From Branchiostoma floridae (lineage: Eukaryota > Chordata > Leptocardii > Amphioxiformes > Branchiostomatidae): DNA of 64,000 nt. This document shows, in pieces, positions 1 to 10,600 of this stretch. The first letter of the stretch is position 1. Each line of letters opens with the position of its first letter. Both the position numbers and the translations under genes were made by a program. Under the pieces are notes generated by a model that saw nothing but the letters and a program-made list of their open reading frames with translations, did not search any database and was not told the DNA's origin. The stretch is taken from contig NC_049992.1 in the NCBI RefSeq assembly GCF_000003815.2, positions 4,347,514 through 4,411,513 of the forward strand, written 5' to 3'.

Positions 1-176
1 GATGTATCCTGCACTCTTGTAGTAATATGTTGTATGGGATTTTTATTATATTTTTTTCTAAATCTGAAAACTAATAGATTAAATGTTTATTGATTTGGAC
101 TAAAAGCAAATGTCTAAGAATGATAAAGAAGAGCTATAATTGTAATTGATATGAATCTGTTCTGTTAAAAACCCAC

Positions 177-347
177 CATTTGAGATGACACCTTTGATGA
201 AGTTGTTCTCAGCGCTGCTTGTGATAGAGGCCAGGCTTGCACCATCTGTCTTACACATGGACTCTGCTGAAAACCAGGTCGCTTTGTCTCTCATCAACTT
301 GTAGCAGTGGTTGTTGTGTTCCCTCCATCCACTTTGACATTGTATGG
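177..347 (-). CDS. CTLD exon 1 of minus-strand gene
   Basis: 171-nt exon between acceptor aatacag|cc and donor aatg|gtgggt, the same size and phase as CTLD exon 1 in genes A, B and D. It encodes CQSGW...[19 protein letters not shown]...GASLASITS, with the classical CTLD motifs (CY, W-x-x-A-x-x-x-C, LASI). The conserved Trp is present here. Confidence 0.82.
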
Positions 348-3300
348 CTGTATTAAAAGAAACAGTACGTTTTCATGCTCAGTGCGACTAAGACATATCT
401 CAAGACCCCCAGCAAAGCGGGCATTGGCTGCCCTAGCAACACATAGATACAACCTTTGACCCTGAATTTTCCTCATTTCCCCTATTGTTCGATAATTACC
501 CCCTCCCCGCCCAGTGTGATAACAATGCAGGAAGGGTGCCAGTGGACCATGTGAGGTGATACCTGTCCTTCTGTGGAGTGTGAAATATCAGACTGTCTGG
601 GATTGGTGCTGGATGTGTATTATGATTGACAAAGGATTTCCTGGGTTTAGGAGTATTTGTAATAACTTACACACTGATTGATTCACGGTTTCATCAAATT
701 TGACCACTTTAATTACAAATAGCCCGACAGAATCTTATAAAGATAACCAAATTCAACCAGGGTGTAATCTGACCAATTATTAAAGCTGACCAATAGTTTG
801 ATAATTCCCCATGTTCTTTCCTGGATCTGATGCCGGCTTTGTTTGTTTTGATAATCGATTTTTATTCCAAAACAAGGTATTTGATAGAAAACAACGCTCA
901 GATGAAAACTGTTGTACCAATAGTCTGTTTTGATATACTACGGTTACGTCACCTACCACACACACATTTTTTTAGCAAAGTTCACAAGAGCAAGGACGTT
1001 ATAGTTGAGAAAACACTCTTTTGATAGAGATAAAGAGATAACGGATTGTATTGTAATCAAAGTCTCAGTGCAAGCACGTCTAATCCTCGTGTGTCAAGGA
1101 ACAACAGGCAATAACCTGGATAGTTTCAGTCTGGGAGTGTAATTTACTTGTTAAAAAGAGTATCGCACCACTCTAAGTTACACATTTTGCTGCTCCTTTA
1201 ATACATGCTTAAGCTGTCGCCAGACTGTAATTTCAGGGCCCACAGGCCAGCTCTGACAGCTCCAGAGCCCACATTCAAAGGTTTTTGTTGCCTGTCCCGG
1301 GCTGGCCCTGAACAGATGCAGCTTTTTACCTGTTGTGCACTGACATAGTTGAATGTTGACACTATATTTGTATCATTCTATATTTGTTTAAGCTATAAAT
1401 GGCAGTAAAGCTATAACATGCTGTTAACTACGTCTTACTCTCTAATTTTGAACTTTCGGTCACTCTGTCAATAACCAGCTGCCTAAGAATTCCCTTTATG
1501 TACACAATTGTTTTACCAAATTTGTTACATAAGTCACTTGAATCCCTTCATGCCAAATGCCCTCATAAGGCCTCTTGCAACATTCAAGCAAGGAGCTTTT
1601 AACAGTTTGATTCAAGTAACTTCAGTGTACATGAGCATCTTCCATTTGTTTCAAGGAGAATTTTGTTTCTGATTGCAAACATATCTTTGATAGACAGTTA
1701 TGTATTCTGTGTACATATTGTATTTTGAAATCCATGCTTCATAACAATTCTTGTAACATATTCCTTGTTTGCACTAAATTACAGCCATGTTTGTGTTTTG
1801 TTGATATAACCCCAGCCAAGCTGTCTGCCACCTATGCCACTTTCAAGCAAAAGTGTGAACACCTGGCTATTGTTTTCCTCAGGTGCTCAGCTAACCTACT
1901 GTCAGTGCCCTAAGTAAACAAGTTAATTGCCCTTATTGTCCACTTGTCCAAACAAAGATANNNNNNNNNNNNNNNNNNNNNNNNNNNNNNNNNNNNNNNN
2001 NNNNNNNNNNNNNNNNNNNNNNNNNNNNNNNNNNNNNNNNNNNNNNNNNNNNNNNNNNNNACCATATGCAATATATTTTGCGGTCATAAAAGACATTTTA
2101 GAAAGTAGACATGTGGTGCTACAACATCCAAGTGGGAATGTACATTGTAAAGTCACTAGGACTTAACAAGACCTTCATGAATATTGCCAATATGCCATGT
2201 TTGTCAATATTTTTAACATATTAAAGAATATCCTTGTTATTATTGGATCAGCAAGCATGTACCCCCCTGATTGTTATAGAGTACTTATTGATGAATACAT
2301 ACATACCAAAGTTACTTCAATTAGATATACCTTAGCGATGCACCAAGAGCCTAAAAGCGATAAAATGCAGCAGTGCTTATTATTCATATAATTTAATATC
2401 AATTATATTTATGTGAAACCAATGAAGTCAGACTAAATCTTATGGACATGATACATGGCCAGTAATTGAAGATTTTATAATATTACCACCAGGTAAACAT
2501 TTATTACACCAGAAAGTTACCAGGTCAGTTAATTAGCCAAGGTGGGCAAAACCTGTCTTAACAATACTGAGTGAGCTAACGTGTAAAACAAAATGCGCAA
2601 GGAGCTTGCAGGTCGAGTTTTTTTTGTCCCAGTTGACAATACATCTCGTAAAAGTGTAACAGTGTTTTTGCAGTCATTCCATCCTCTTTGCAATCGTTGG
2701 CTGTAGCAAGAATATATAGCTATATATTGCAAAAATACTAATCATCAAATGGTACACAAAACCAAATCACCTTGTTGACAGTTCTGTCCAGTCCATCCAA
2801 TCGAGCAGGTACATATGTAGCCGCCAGGTATGTTTACACATCGTCCATGTTGACATGGGTACCTGGTACACTCATTGATGTCTGCGTGGTAGAAAAAAGG
2901 AAAGAAATGCTTTAGATATTTGGAATGATTGGCAGTGTTTTGTACATTTCTAGACTAATCTAAAACACATTGAGCATTTGAACCACATTTACAAAGTCAG
3001 ATACGTGTATCTCGATCAAACTGAAAATGGGCTTTGATCATAAGAAGAAATTCAAAAAGGATACTTCTGAAAGAGATAAAGACAAAAACACTAAGAGAAA
3101 TGACTGAAAGTATGAAAGGAACTCACCTTGCAGACAGTTCTGTCCAGTCCATCCAGGTGAGCAGATACATTTGTACCCGCCAGGTATGTTCACACAGCGT
3201 CCATGTTGACATGGGTACCTGGTACACTCATTTATGTCTGTGTCGTAGAAAGAAAGAAAAGGAATGCTGTAGATATTTCGAATGATTTGCATTGCTTGAT

Positions 3301-6300
3301 ACATTTCTAGACTAATCTAAAACACATTGAGCATTTGAACCACATTAATTTTTATAAACTTAAGTCAGATAGTGTATTTCGAACAAACTGCAAATGGGCT
3401 ATCAAAAAAGGAAATTTAAGAAGGATACTTCTAACAAAAAAGACAAAGACATGAAAGTACTCCGAGAGCGAACTGACTGACAGTATAAAAAGGTACAAGA
3501 TTTAAACGAATTCTTAAACATCTAACCGAATCCTCTTAATGGTAAAAATTGGATAACACCCGCGCTGTCCCATCTCGACAAAGATGAAAATGGGCTTTGA
3601 TCAGATGAAATGGAGAAGGATACTTCTAACAAAAAAAAGACATGAAAAAACTCCGACATCTGACTGTAGTGTTAATAGATACAGAAAATCAACTCACCTT
3701 GTTGACAGTTCTGTCCAGTCCATCCAGGTGAGCAGGTACATTTGGTTCACACAGCGTCCATGTTGACACGGGTTCCCGGTACACTCATCTATGTCTGTGT
3801 AATAAAAAAAGAAAAGGAATGCTGTGGATATTTCGAATGATTTGCATTGTTTTGTACATTTCTACTAATCTAAAACACATTGAGCATTTGAACCACATTT
3901 ACGAAGTCAGATACGTGTATCTCGAACAAACTGAAAATGGGCTTTGATCAGAAGAAGAAATGTAAGTACTAAAAGTAGGATAACTCTAACAAAAAAAGAC
4001 AGAGACATGAAAATACTCCGAGAGCTGACTGGCAGTGTTAAAAGAACTCGCCTTGCTGACAGTCCTGTCCAGTCCATCCAGGTGAGCAGGTACATTTGTA
4101 GCCGCCATCTTTATTCACACAGCGTCCATGTTGACATGGGTTCCTGGTACACTCATTTATGTCTGTGTAGTAGAAAAAAAAAGAAATTTGACGGCATTAT
4201 AACATAATATGGTGTCATGATGACGCCTTCTATGCGATCGTATTGGCTAAAGCAATGAAAATAGGGTATTGCCAGAAAACTTCAAGATATGCAGCCAAAA
4301 TACAACCGTGCACTTTAGACAACAGAATGATAATGTCTGCTACGACTTCTGTTGTCAATAGCAACGTCATTGACGTCAAAATGACGTCATAAAATGACAA
4401 AGACATGAACAATTTATCCAACCGAGATACCTTAAAGAACTCACATTGCTGACAGTTCTGTCCAGTCCATCCAGGTGTGCAGGTACATTTGTAGCCGCCA
4501 TCTTGGTTCACACATTGTCCATGTTGACATGGGTTCCTTGTACACTCATTTATGTCTGTGCTTAGTAGAAAAAGACAAAAAGAAAAGGAATGCTATAGAT
4601 ATTTAAAATGATTGGCATTGTTTTGTACTTTTTTGATAAATTAAAATTAAAACATATCAAACCACATTAACAAAGAGCTTACCTTGCTGACAATTCTGTC
4701 CAGTCCATCCAGGTGAGCAGGTACATTTGTAGCCGCCATCTTGGTAAACACATTGTCCATGTTGACATGGGTTCCTGGTACACTCATCTATGTCTGTGTA
4801 GTAGAAAGAAAGAAAAGAAATGCTGTAGATATTTCGAATGATTTGCATTATTTTGTACATTTCTACTAATCTAAAACACATTGAGCATTTAAACCAAACT
4901 GACCAAACTGAAAAGGGGCTTTGATCAGAAATGTAAGTAGGATACTTCTACCAAAAAAAAAGGCTGAGACATAAAAATACTCCGAGAACATCAGACAGTG
5001 TTCAAAAACTCACCTAGCTGACAGTTCTTTCCAGTCCATCCAGGTGGGCAGGAACATTTGTAACTACCATCATAGTTCACACAGCGTCCATGTTGACATG
5101 GGTTCCTGGTACACTCATTTATGTCTGTGCAGTAGAAGAAAAAAAAAGAAGAAAAAGAAATGCTGTAGATATTTCGAATGATTGGCANNNNNNNNNNNNN
5201 NNNNNNNNNNNNNNNNNNNNNNNNNNNNNNNNNNNNNNNNNNNNNNNNNNNNNNNNNNNNNNNNNNNNNNNNNNNNNNNNNNNNNNNTTCGTACATTGCT
5301 ACTCAAACATATTGAGCATTTGAACTACATTTGCTTCATGTACTCCAGTCCATCCAGGTAAGCAGGTACATTTGTAGCCGCCGTTAATTTCATTAATTGA
5401 TATCTATGCGACAGAGATATGTTATAGCTGAACATGTCCTATCCTCATCTCTGTAGTAATAATTACCTAAATTAAGATATTTAAGCGTCATTCACGTATA
5501 GTTCTAAAGACAATTTTGTGATAACAGTGAATAGCAGGAATTAAGAATCAATACAAGTTCAATCAATTATTCATATATGCCCCAAATCAACTCACCTTGC
5601 TGACAGTTCTGTCCAGTCTATCCAGGCGAGCAGATACATTTGTAGCTACCAGCTTGGCTTACACATTGCCCATGCTTGCAAGTGTTTTCGTTACACTCAT
5701 TGATGTCTGTTTGAAGAAGAGAATAATCTTATAGCTTAACATCATTGATGATTCAGCAGTATCACTTAAAGTCTCATTACACAATTTCGCCGTCCCATAG
5801 GAATACAGCTTAAATCTCACAACTTCTATGCCCGCAAATCCAATTAAAAAACAGTATTTCTGGAGATGTTTTGCTTTCTATTGCAAGTGCACTAGTTCGT
5901 TAGGCAATCAAAAAAATGACACCCAAATCTAGCCGACTCAACTATAGTTATCGGATTTCAAACTGCGAGTACCCGATAGCCGCTCGAGGGCCTTTTGAGC
6001 CCCCGATGTCCAATTTATTTACTAGAAGGTGATTCTCAAACGTCTTACTGGTGAAAAAAATTGGATAATACCCCGATGTCCCATTTTTTACCAGAAGGTG
6101 ATTCCCCATCCTCTCACTGGTTAAGAAAATAGAATAGTACCCCGCATTTTTCTTACTTGTAACAAGAAAAATAGAATAATACCCCCGCTTCCCCATTTTT
6201 TTTACTAGAAAGAAATTGTCAAATNNNNNNNNNNNNNNNNNNNNNNNNNNNNNNNNNNNNNNNNNNNNNNNNNNNNNNNNNNNNNNNNNNNNNNNNNNNN

Positions 6301-7292
6301 NNNNNNNNNNNNNNNNNNNNNNNNNNNNNNNNNNNNNNNNNNNNNNNNNNNNNNNNNNNNNNNNNNNNNNNNNNNNNNNNNNNNNNNNNNNNNNGGCAAG
6401 TTGTGCAGCACAGGTGGTAGGGAATCGTAGTACCGTTCACGAAGTAATAAACGGTTGCTACGATGGGCTCTTCTCCAGTGTTTCTAAAAGAAGCAAAAAC
6501 TTATAGATTAGGTGAACAGCAAACAAAATCACAACTGATTGTGATTGTGTAGTGTGACATAGTCTAGTCCTCTTTCTGTCTTGTTGTTGGACCACACGGT
6601 CAGAGCAGGCCTGGCCAAGCCGACGTTTCACTAAGAAAAATTAGCAGTGCCAGGGGATTTTAGACTTTTTTTTTATCTATGCTGTGGCCAACACCCCTTC
6701 ATTAGCAGCTGTGCTGAACTTAATCTGGATTTGGACAGACAAGGGCAATGTGGCACTAGTGCACTGCACTCAGGTTAGTAACTTATATTTTATATTAGCG
6801 GTGCCACATACAAAGTACAGACAGAAGGTAAAGGTAGTCTTTTTCTTTCACCTCCCCGACCGAAGTCAGGTACCCATTTTTACACCTGGATGTAGTGAGG
6901 AAGGTCGTATAAAGTGCCTTTCCCGAAGGGCACAACGTCATGGGCACGGCGGGTATCGAACTCGGGACCTCTAGATTCCGAACGCTCTACCAGTTACGCC
7001 ACAAACCACTTTGTAATTGTACAAAAACACTTGATCAACGTGGATATGGATGTTGATATGAATTTTACCTTGGCATGTTAATGACCATTGTTGCTGAAGT
7101 ACTGACAGTCACCATATGCAAAGTAAAGACTGACGTAAAGACTGACGTAACATACCTGGATGTTACGTCCTTGGCCTCACTGCCCCCCGGGACTGTTTCC
7201 TTTTTCTCAGCCTGTTTGTTGGACAGCCACCAGGCATCCGAGCTGCCAACCAAGACGATGACAATACAAGCATGTAGCAGGAGTAGACGCAT
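177..7292 (-). CDS. Minus-strand EGF-repeat/C-type lectin gene, secreted type, partial
   Basis: Multi-exon gene model read right to left: signal-peptide exon (7292-7156), a second exon entering a gap (6483-6395), eight EGF exons (5706 to 2771) and the first CTLD exon (347-177). The remaining two CTLD exons should lie left of the window. Signal and second exons join in phase 2; every intact EGF exon is 111 nt and phase 1/1. Calcium-binding-type EGF consensus (DINEC, then CxNxxxxYxCxC) is clear. Unlike genes B and D it starts with a cleavable signal peptide rather than a transmembrane exon, so a secreted lectin is likely. One EGF exon contains an in-frame stop and another a 14-nt deletion; both could be skipped without shifting frame, but a pseudogene is equally possible. 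Joining the 5' exons to the EGF exons across the gap is inference. Confidence 0.6.
348..2770 (-). other. Intron between last EGF exon and CTLD exon 1
   Basis: About 2.4 kb of AT-rich sequence including a 100-N gap (1961-2060). I see no coding exon. Around 1230-1330 there is a GC-rich patch with short inverted repeats (TCAGGGCC and GGCCCTGA). Confidence 0.6.
2771..2881 (-). CDS. EGF exon m8
   Basis: 111 nt, acceptor gcag|ac and donor aag|gtgatt. Six cysteines, start [15 protein letters not shown]; two substitutions against the family (GGYICTC and CSIGW). Confidence 0.85.
3127..3237 (-). CDS. EGF exon m7
   Basis: 111 nt, phase 1/1, donor gtgagt. [21 protein letters not shown] then [14 protein letters not shown]. 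Nearly identical to m8, so a recent exon duplicate. Confidence 0.87.
3698..3794 (-). pseudogene. EGF exon m6 with 14-nt deletion
   Basis: Same splice sites as its neighbours but only 97 nt: the block coding for the Gly-Gly-Tyr centre of the domain is missing (14 nt relative to 4445-4555). Inclusion would shift the frame of everything downstream, so the exon is either skipped or marks a dead allele. Confidence 0.8.
4052..4162 (-). CDS. EGF exon m5, GC donor
   Basis: 111 nt; [21 protein letters not shown], six cysteines intact. The donor reads AAG|GCGAGT, a GC-AG intron with otherwise ideal consensus. Confidence 0.85.
4445..4555 (-). CDS. EGF exon m4
   Basis: 111 nt; [21 protein letters not shown] and [12 protein letters not shown]. 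The last exon base is T instead of the usual G (caat|gtgagt), so the first codon of the following exon would change. Confidence 0.82.
4683..4793 (-). CDS. EGF exon m3
   Basis: 111 nt; donor gtaagc. [21 protein letters not shown]: the hydroxylatable Asn after the third cysteine region is Tyr here. Confidence 0.85.
5014..5124 (-). CDS. EGF exon m2
   Basis: 111 nt; [21 protein letters not shown] then [14 protein letters not shown]. Flanked upstream by a 100-N gap at 5188-5287 that could hide another exon. Confidence 0.85.
5340..5402 (-). pseudogene. Relic of an EGF exon
   Basis: Recognisable 3' half of an EGF exon (WTG, CSPGW coding stretch reversed) that runs into unrelated AT-rich sequence; no splice sites and no 5' half. 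Confidence 0.6.
5596..5706 (-). pseudogene. EGF exon m1 with nonsense codon
   Basis: 111 nt with good splice sites, [15 protein letters not shown] then SYKCICSPG. The conserved Trp codon of PGWTG is TAG, an in-frame stop; the exon is also the most divergent of the set. Skipping it would be frame-neutral because it is phase 1/1. Confidence 0.8.
5707..6224. repeat. Intron with degenerate short tandem repeats
   Basis: From about 6000 to 6220 a unit of roughly 60 nt containing TTGGATAATACCCCGATGTC-like and ACTAGAAGGTGATTC-like segments recurs at least three times, degenerate. A related scrap lies near 3550. The array runs into the gap at 6225. Confidence 0.6.
6225..6394. other. Assembly gap, 170 N
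   Basis: Run of N that removes the end of the second exon of the minus-strand gene. Confidence 0.99.
6395..6483 (-). CDS. Second exon of minus-strand gene, runs into gap
   Basis: Acceptor cttttag|a at 6484-6485 accepts the phase-2 donor of the signal-peptide exon. The open frame reads [17 protein letters not shown] then [12 protein letters not shown] before the gap. The clustered cysteines suggest a small disulphide module; I do not recognise it. Confidence 0.55.
6838..7012 (-). mobile_element. tRNA-derived SINE
   Basis: On the minus strand an A box (TGGCGTAACTGG, 7001-6990) and a B box (GAGTTCGATACC, 6963-6952) have tRNA-like spacing, followed by a conserved body with CCCTTCGGGAAAGGCAC and GGTGTAAAAATGGGTACC. 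This arrangement is typical of tRNA-head SINEs of marine invertebrates. It sits in the first intron of the minus-strand gene. Confidence 0.75.
7156..7292 (-). CDS. Signal-peptide exon of minus-strand gene
   Basis: ATG at 7292 opens [20 protein letters not shown], an ideal secretory signal with likely cleavage after SDA, followed by [17 protein letters not shown]. The exon ends at a strong donor CAG|GTATGT in phase 2, matching the exon at 6483-6395. Start choice: it is the first ATG before the hydrophobic core. Confidence 0.75.
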
Positions 7293-7324
7293 GGCTGGAA
7301 ATCTTGAATATGAAAGAACGAGAA

Positions 7325-7325
7325 N
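7325..7325. other. Single N at a homology breakpoint
   Basis: Sequence right of this base matches the intron downstream of the stalk exon of gene D (about 56770 onward); sequence left of it belongs to the minus-strand gene. It is either a duplication breakpoint or an assembly join. Confidence 0.7.
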
Positions 7326-7581
7326 CATTCTTAGACATGTGTGAACCAACATGAGACACAACAACCCGCCAACTTATCCAGGCAAACACTGGGTTGCTGT
7401 ATAGTCAACATCTCTCTTGCCCAAATTTCTTTACTTGACTTCATCATTATAGTATTACAGTCAAAACAAATTCTATAGTTTTTTTGTACCAATACATGTA
7501 TTGTGATATCAATGCCAATCGTGCAGGTTTGTAGATCACTTTGAAGTAAAGCGTTGACTGTGAAATGTTCATCCAACACAG

Positions 7582-7692
7582 GTATGGACAAGTGTAAGAA
7601 GATGCCTTGCCAGTACGGGACCTGTAAGAGCGAGGACACTGGTTACAAATGCACCTGCTCACCTGGATGGACTGGACAACACTGCCGACAAG
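7582..7692 (+). CDS. EGF exon A1 (non-calcium type)
   Basis: 111 nt, acceptor cacag|gt, donor gtcagt. [20 protein letters not shown]: lacks the Asp/Asn-x-Asp-Glu calcium motif and the hydroxylation Asn, unlike later EGFs. Orthologous to 26481 and 57037. Confidence 0.87.
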
Positions 7693-10600
7693 GTCAGTGA
7701 TGTATTACTCAGGGTTAGATAAGCTTTCTAAAATTCACCTGTCCTATCTGACAAGTGCATTTTACTTGCCTGAATCAACTTTTCACTAGTTAGAAATATA
7801 AAAATGACATTTTTCAACATGTATTTTCACTTCCAGCAATGGAATTCTTCTATTAATGGCTCTATTTTTCTGTGTTGGCCAACGCAACAACAGGGAAAGG
7901 AACAAGTGTATCATTAGAAAAGATCTCACTTATCTTACAGAAAAATCTTACGTGGTGCTGGACATTTAATTGCCCAATTGGCACTTTCACTTGCCCCGGA
8001 CAATTGAACTAGTGGACTTGTTCAACCCTGATTACCCTTCTTACACTCAGTTCAATATTGAAACTCAAGAGAAACACTAAAGAAACACACCATGCAGAAG
8101 AGGAGATATATCCTTTGTGTATCCTCTCCTTGTCCCTAATATTTGCTTTTTGTAAAAGGTATCCATGTGTTTCTCATGTGTTTCATGGTAATTAATCACT
8201 CCCGAAGAGGAGAGCACATGTACGCTGGTTGACAGGTCCTTGTGTTTCTGTGTTTAGAGTAGTTTTGATTACCTTGATTTGATTCAATTTATTGAGATAC
8301 ATGTATGGCAAACTCAGGCAGCTTAGTTGACATTGGATTGAGTAGTTAGTCAAAGATTTTAGCCATGCTTCAGTTGCGTTTTACATGTGTCATTCATACA
8401 CTGGAATCACAATAGAAAAGTGTTCCGGTATTTCTATACTGTTGACAGAGCTCTTTTTCTATTTGTTTGGTCCTCCTGTTGCTTTCAATTTATAGTCAAT
8501 TGTATTCCAGACATCGTTGAGATAAAAATGCTAGTCCAAATCAACTCTGATTGCCTTATCTTAGCTTATTTCTTTCAGATTTTTGAATTTTAGGAATTCA
8601 TTACATAACGGCCAAGACTCTTGTTGTTATCATGCATTTAGACATCAATGAGTGTACCAGGAAACCATGCCAACATGGACAGTGCGTGAACAAAGATGGC
8701 GGCCACAAATGTACCTGCTCACCTGGATGGACTGGACAGAACTGTAGCCAAGGTTAGTTGATTTTGAACCTTATAAATTATAGTTAGTTTTCATAATGAT
8801 AGTTATGTTACACAAGACATACTGATAGCAGAGTCAGAACTATCAATGGAACTTTCCCAAAGCTATTTCAACATTGAAATTATTACTGTAACACTATTTC
8901 TTCTAAGCTGTTAATCTTTAAGAAAAAAAAGCAATGTGCATTGTACTATGTTCATCTGTAGATCAGCATATCTAGGAAAAATGTCAATACAATTCATCTA
9001 TTTGACTGGATTATGGTATTGCTTTAACAATAAGCTAGATCAATGGTACGTTGATATTTCCTTTACTCTATCAAATTCACAACAGACATCGATGAGTGCA
9101 CCAGAAACCCGTGCCAACACGGAGGATGTGTGAACAAACCTGGCGGCTACAAATGTACCTGCTCACCTGGATGGATTGGACAAAACTGTGACCAAGGTGA
9201 GCTATTTTTCTAGACTGTTTATCCTATCACATTCATGTGGATCCAAACAAAGTCAAGTCAAGTCAAGTCAAGCATCTACATTCTAACATTGGGATATTGA
9301 TTCTGAGTTAACGAAATGACATAGTATTTAATTCTTTACACAGACATCAATGAGTGTACCAGGAACCCATGCAAACAAGGAAGCTGTGTGAACAAATATG
9401 GCGGCTACAGATGTACCTGCTCACCTGGTTGGACTGGACAGAAATGTCAGCAAGGTGAGCTCTTTTACAAACAATACATATTCCATTGCCAGGTGCATCC
9501 CATGTTGATTCAGTCTTTTCGTACTTATCTCTTTATCTCCTTTTCTTCTGACATGGCCTGACTTTAATTTCTTTCATTGCCAAGAAAATAGCCACTAAGT
9601 GAGTTTCAAATTTATTCAACTACAAATTATTTTTTCTCGCATCATGCAGACATCAATGAGNNNNNNNNNNNNNNNNNNNNNNNNNNNNNNNNNNNNNNNN
9701 NNNNNNNNNNNNNNNNNNNNNNNNNNNNNNNNNNNNNNNNNNNNNNNNNNNNNNNNNNNNNNNNNNNNNNNNNNNNNNNNNNNNNNNNNNNNNNNNNNNN
9801 NNNNNNNNNNNNNNNNNNNNNNNNNNNNNNNNNNNNNNNNNNNNNNNNNNNNNNNNNNNNNNNNNNNNNNNNNNNNNNNNNNNNNNNNNNNNNNNNNNNN
9901 NNNNNNNNNNNNNNNNNNNNNNNNNNNNNNNNNNNNNNNNNNNNNNNNNNNNNNNNNNNNNNNNNNNNNNNNNNNNNNNNNNNNNNNNNNNNNNNNNNNN
10001 NNNNNNNNNNNNNNNNNNNNNNNNNNNNNNNNNNNNNNNNNNNNNNNNNNNNNNNNNNNNNNNNNNNNNNNNNNNNNNNNNNNNNNNNNNNNNNNNNNNN
10101 NNNNNNNNNNNNNNNNNNNNNNNNNNNNNNNNNNNNNNNNNNNNNNNNNNNNNNNNNNNNNNNNNNNNNNNNNNNNNNNNNNNNNNNNNNNNNNNNNNNN
10201 NNNNNNNNNNNNNNNNNNNNNNNNNNNNNNNNNNNNNNNNNNNNNNNNNNNNNNNNNNNNNNNNNNNNNNNNNNNNNNNNNNNNNNNNNNNNNNNNNNNN
10301 NNNNNNNNNNNNNNNNNNNNNNNNNNNNNNNNNNNNNNNNNNNNNNNNNNNNNNNNNNNNNNNNNNNNNNNNNNNNNNNNNNNNNNNNNNNNNNNNNNNN
10401 NNNNNNNNNNNNNNNNNNNNNNNNNNNNNNNNNNNNNNNNNNNNNNNNNNNNNNNNNNNNNNNNNNNNNNNNNNNNNNNNNNNNNNNNNNNNNNNNNNNN
10501 TAATTTGTTTAAGTGTTAAGCCACTATGTTACTTTCAAATTTGTACAACTACAAATTATATATTTTTCCATATCATGCAGACATAAATGAATGTACCAGG

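Noticed and set aside
9599-10519. 306-codon plus-strand frame
   Set aside because: Consists almost entirely of the 840-N gap.
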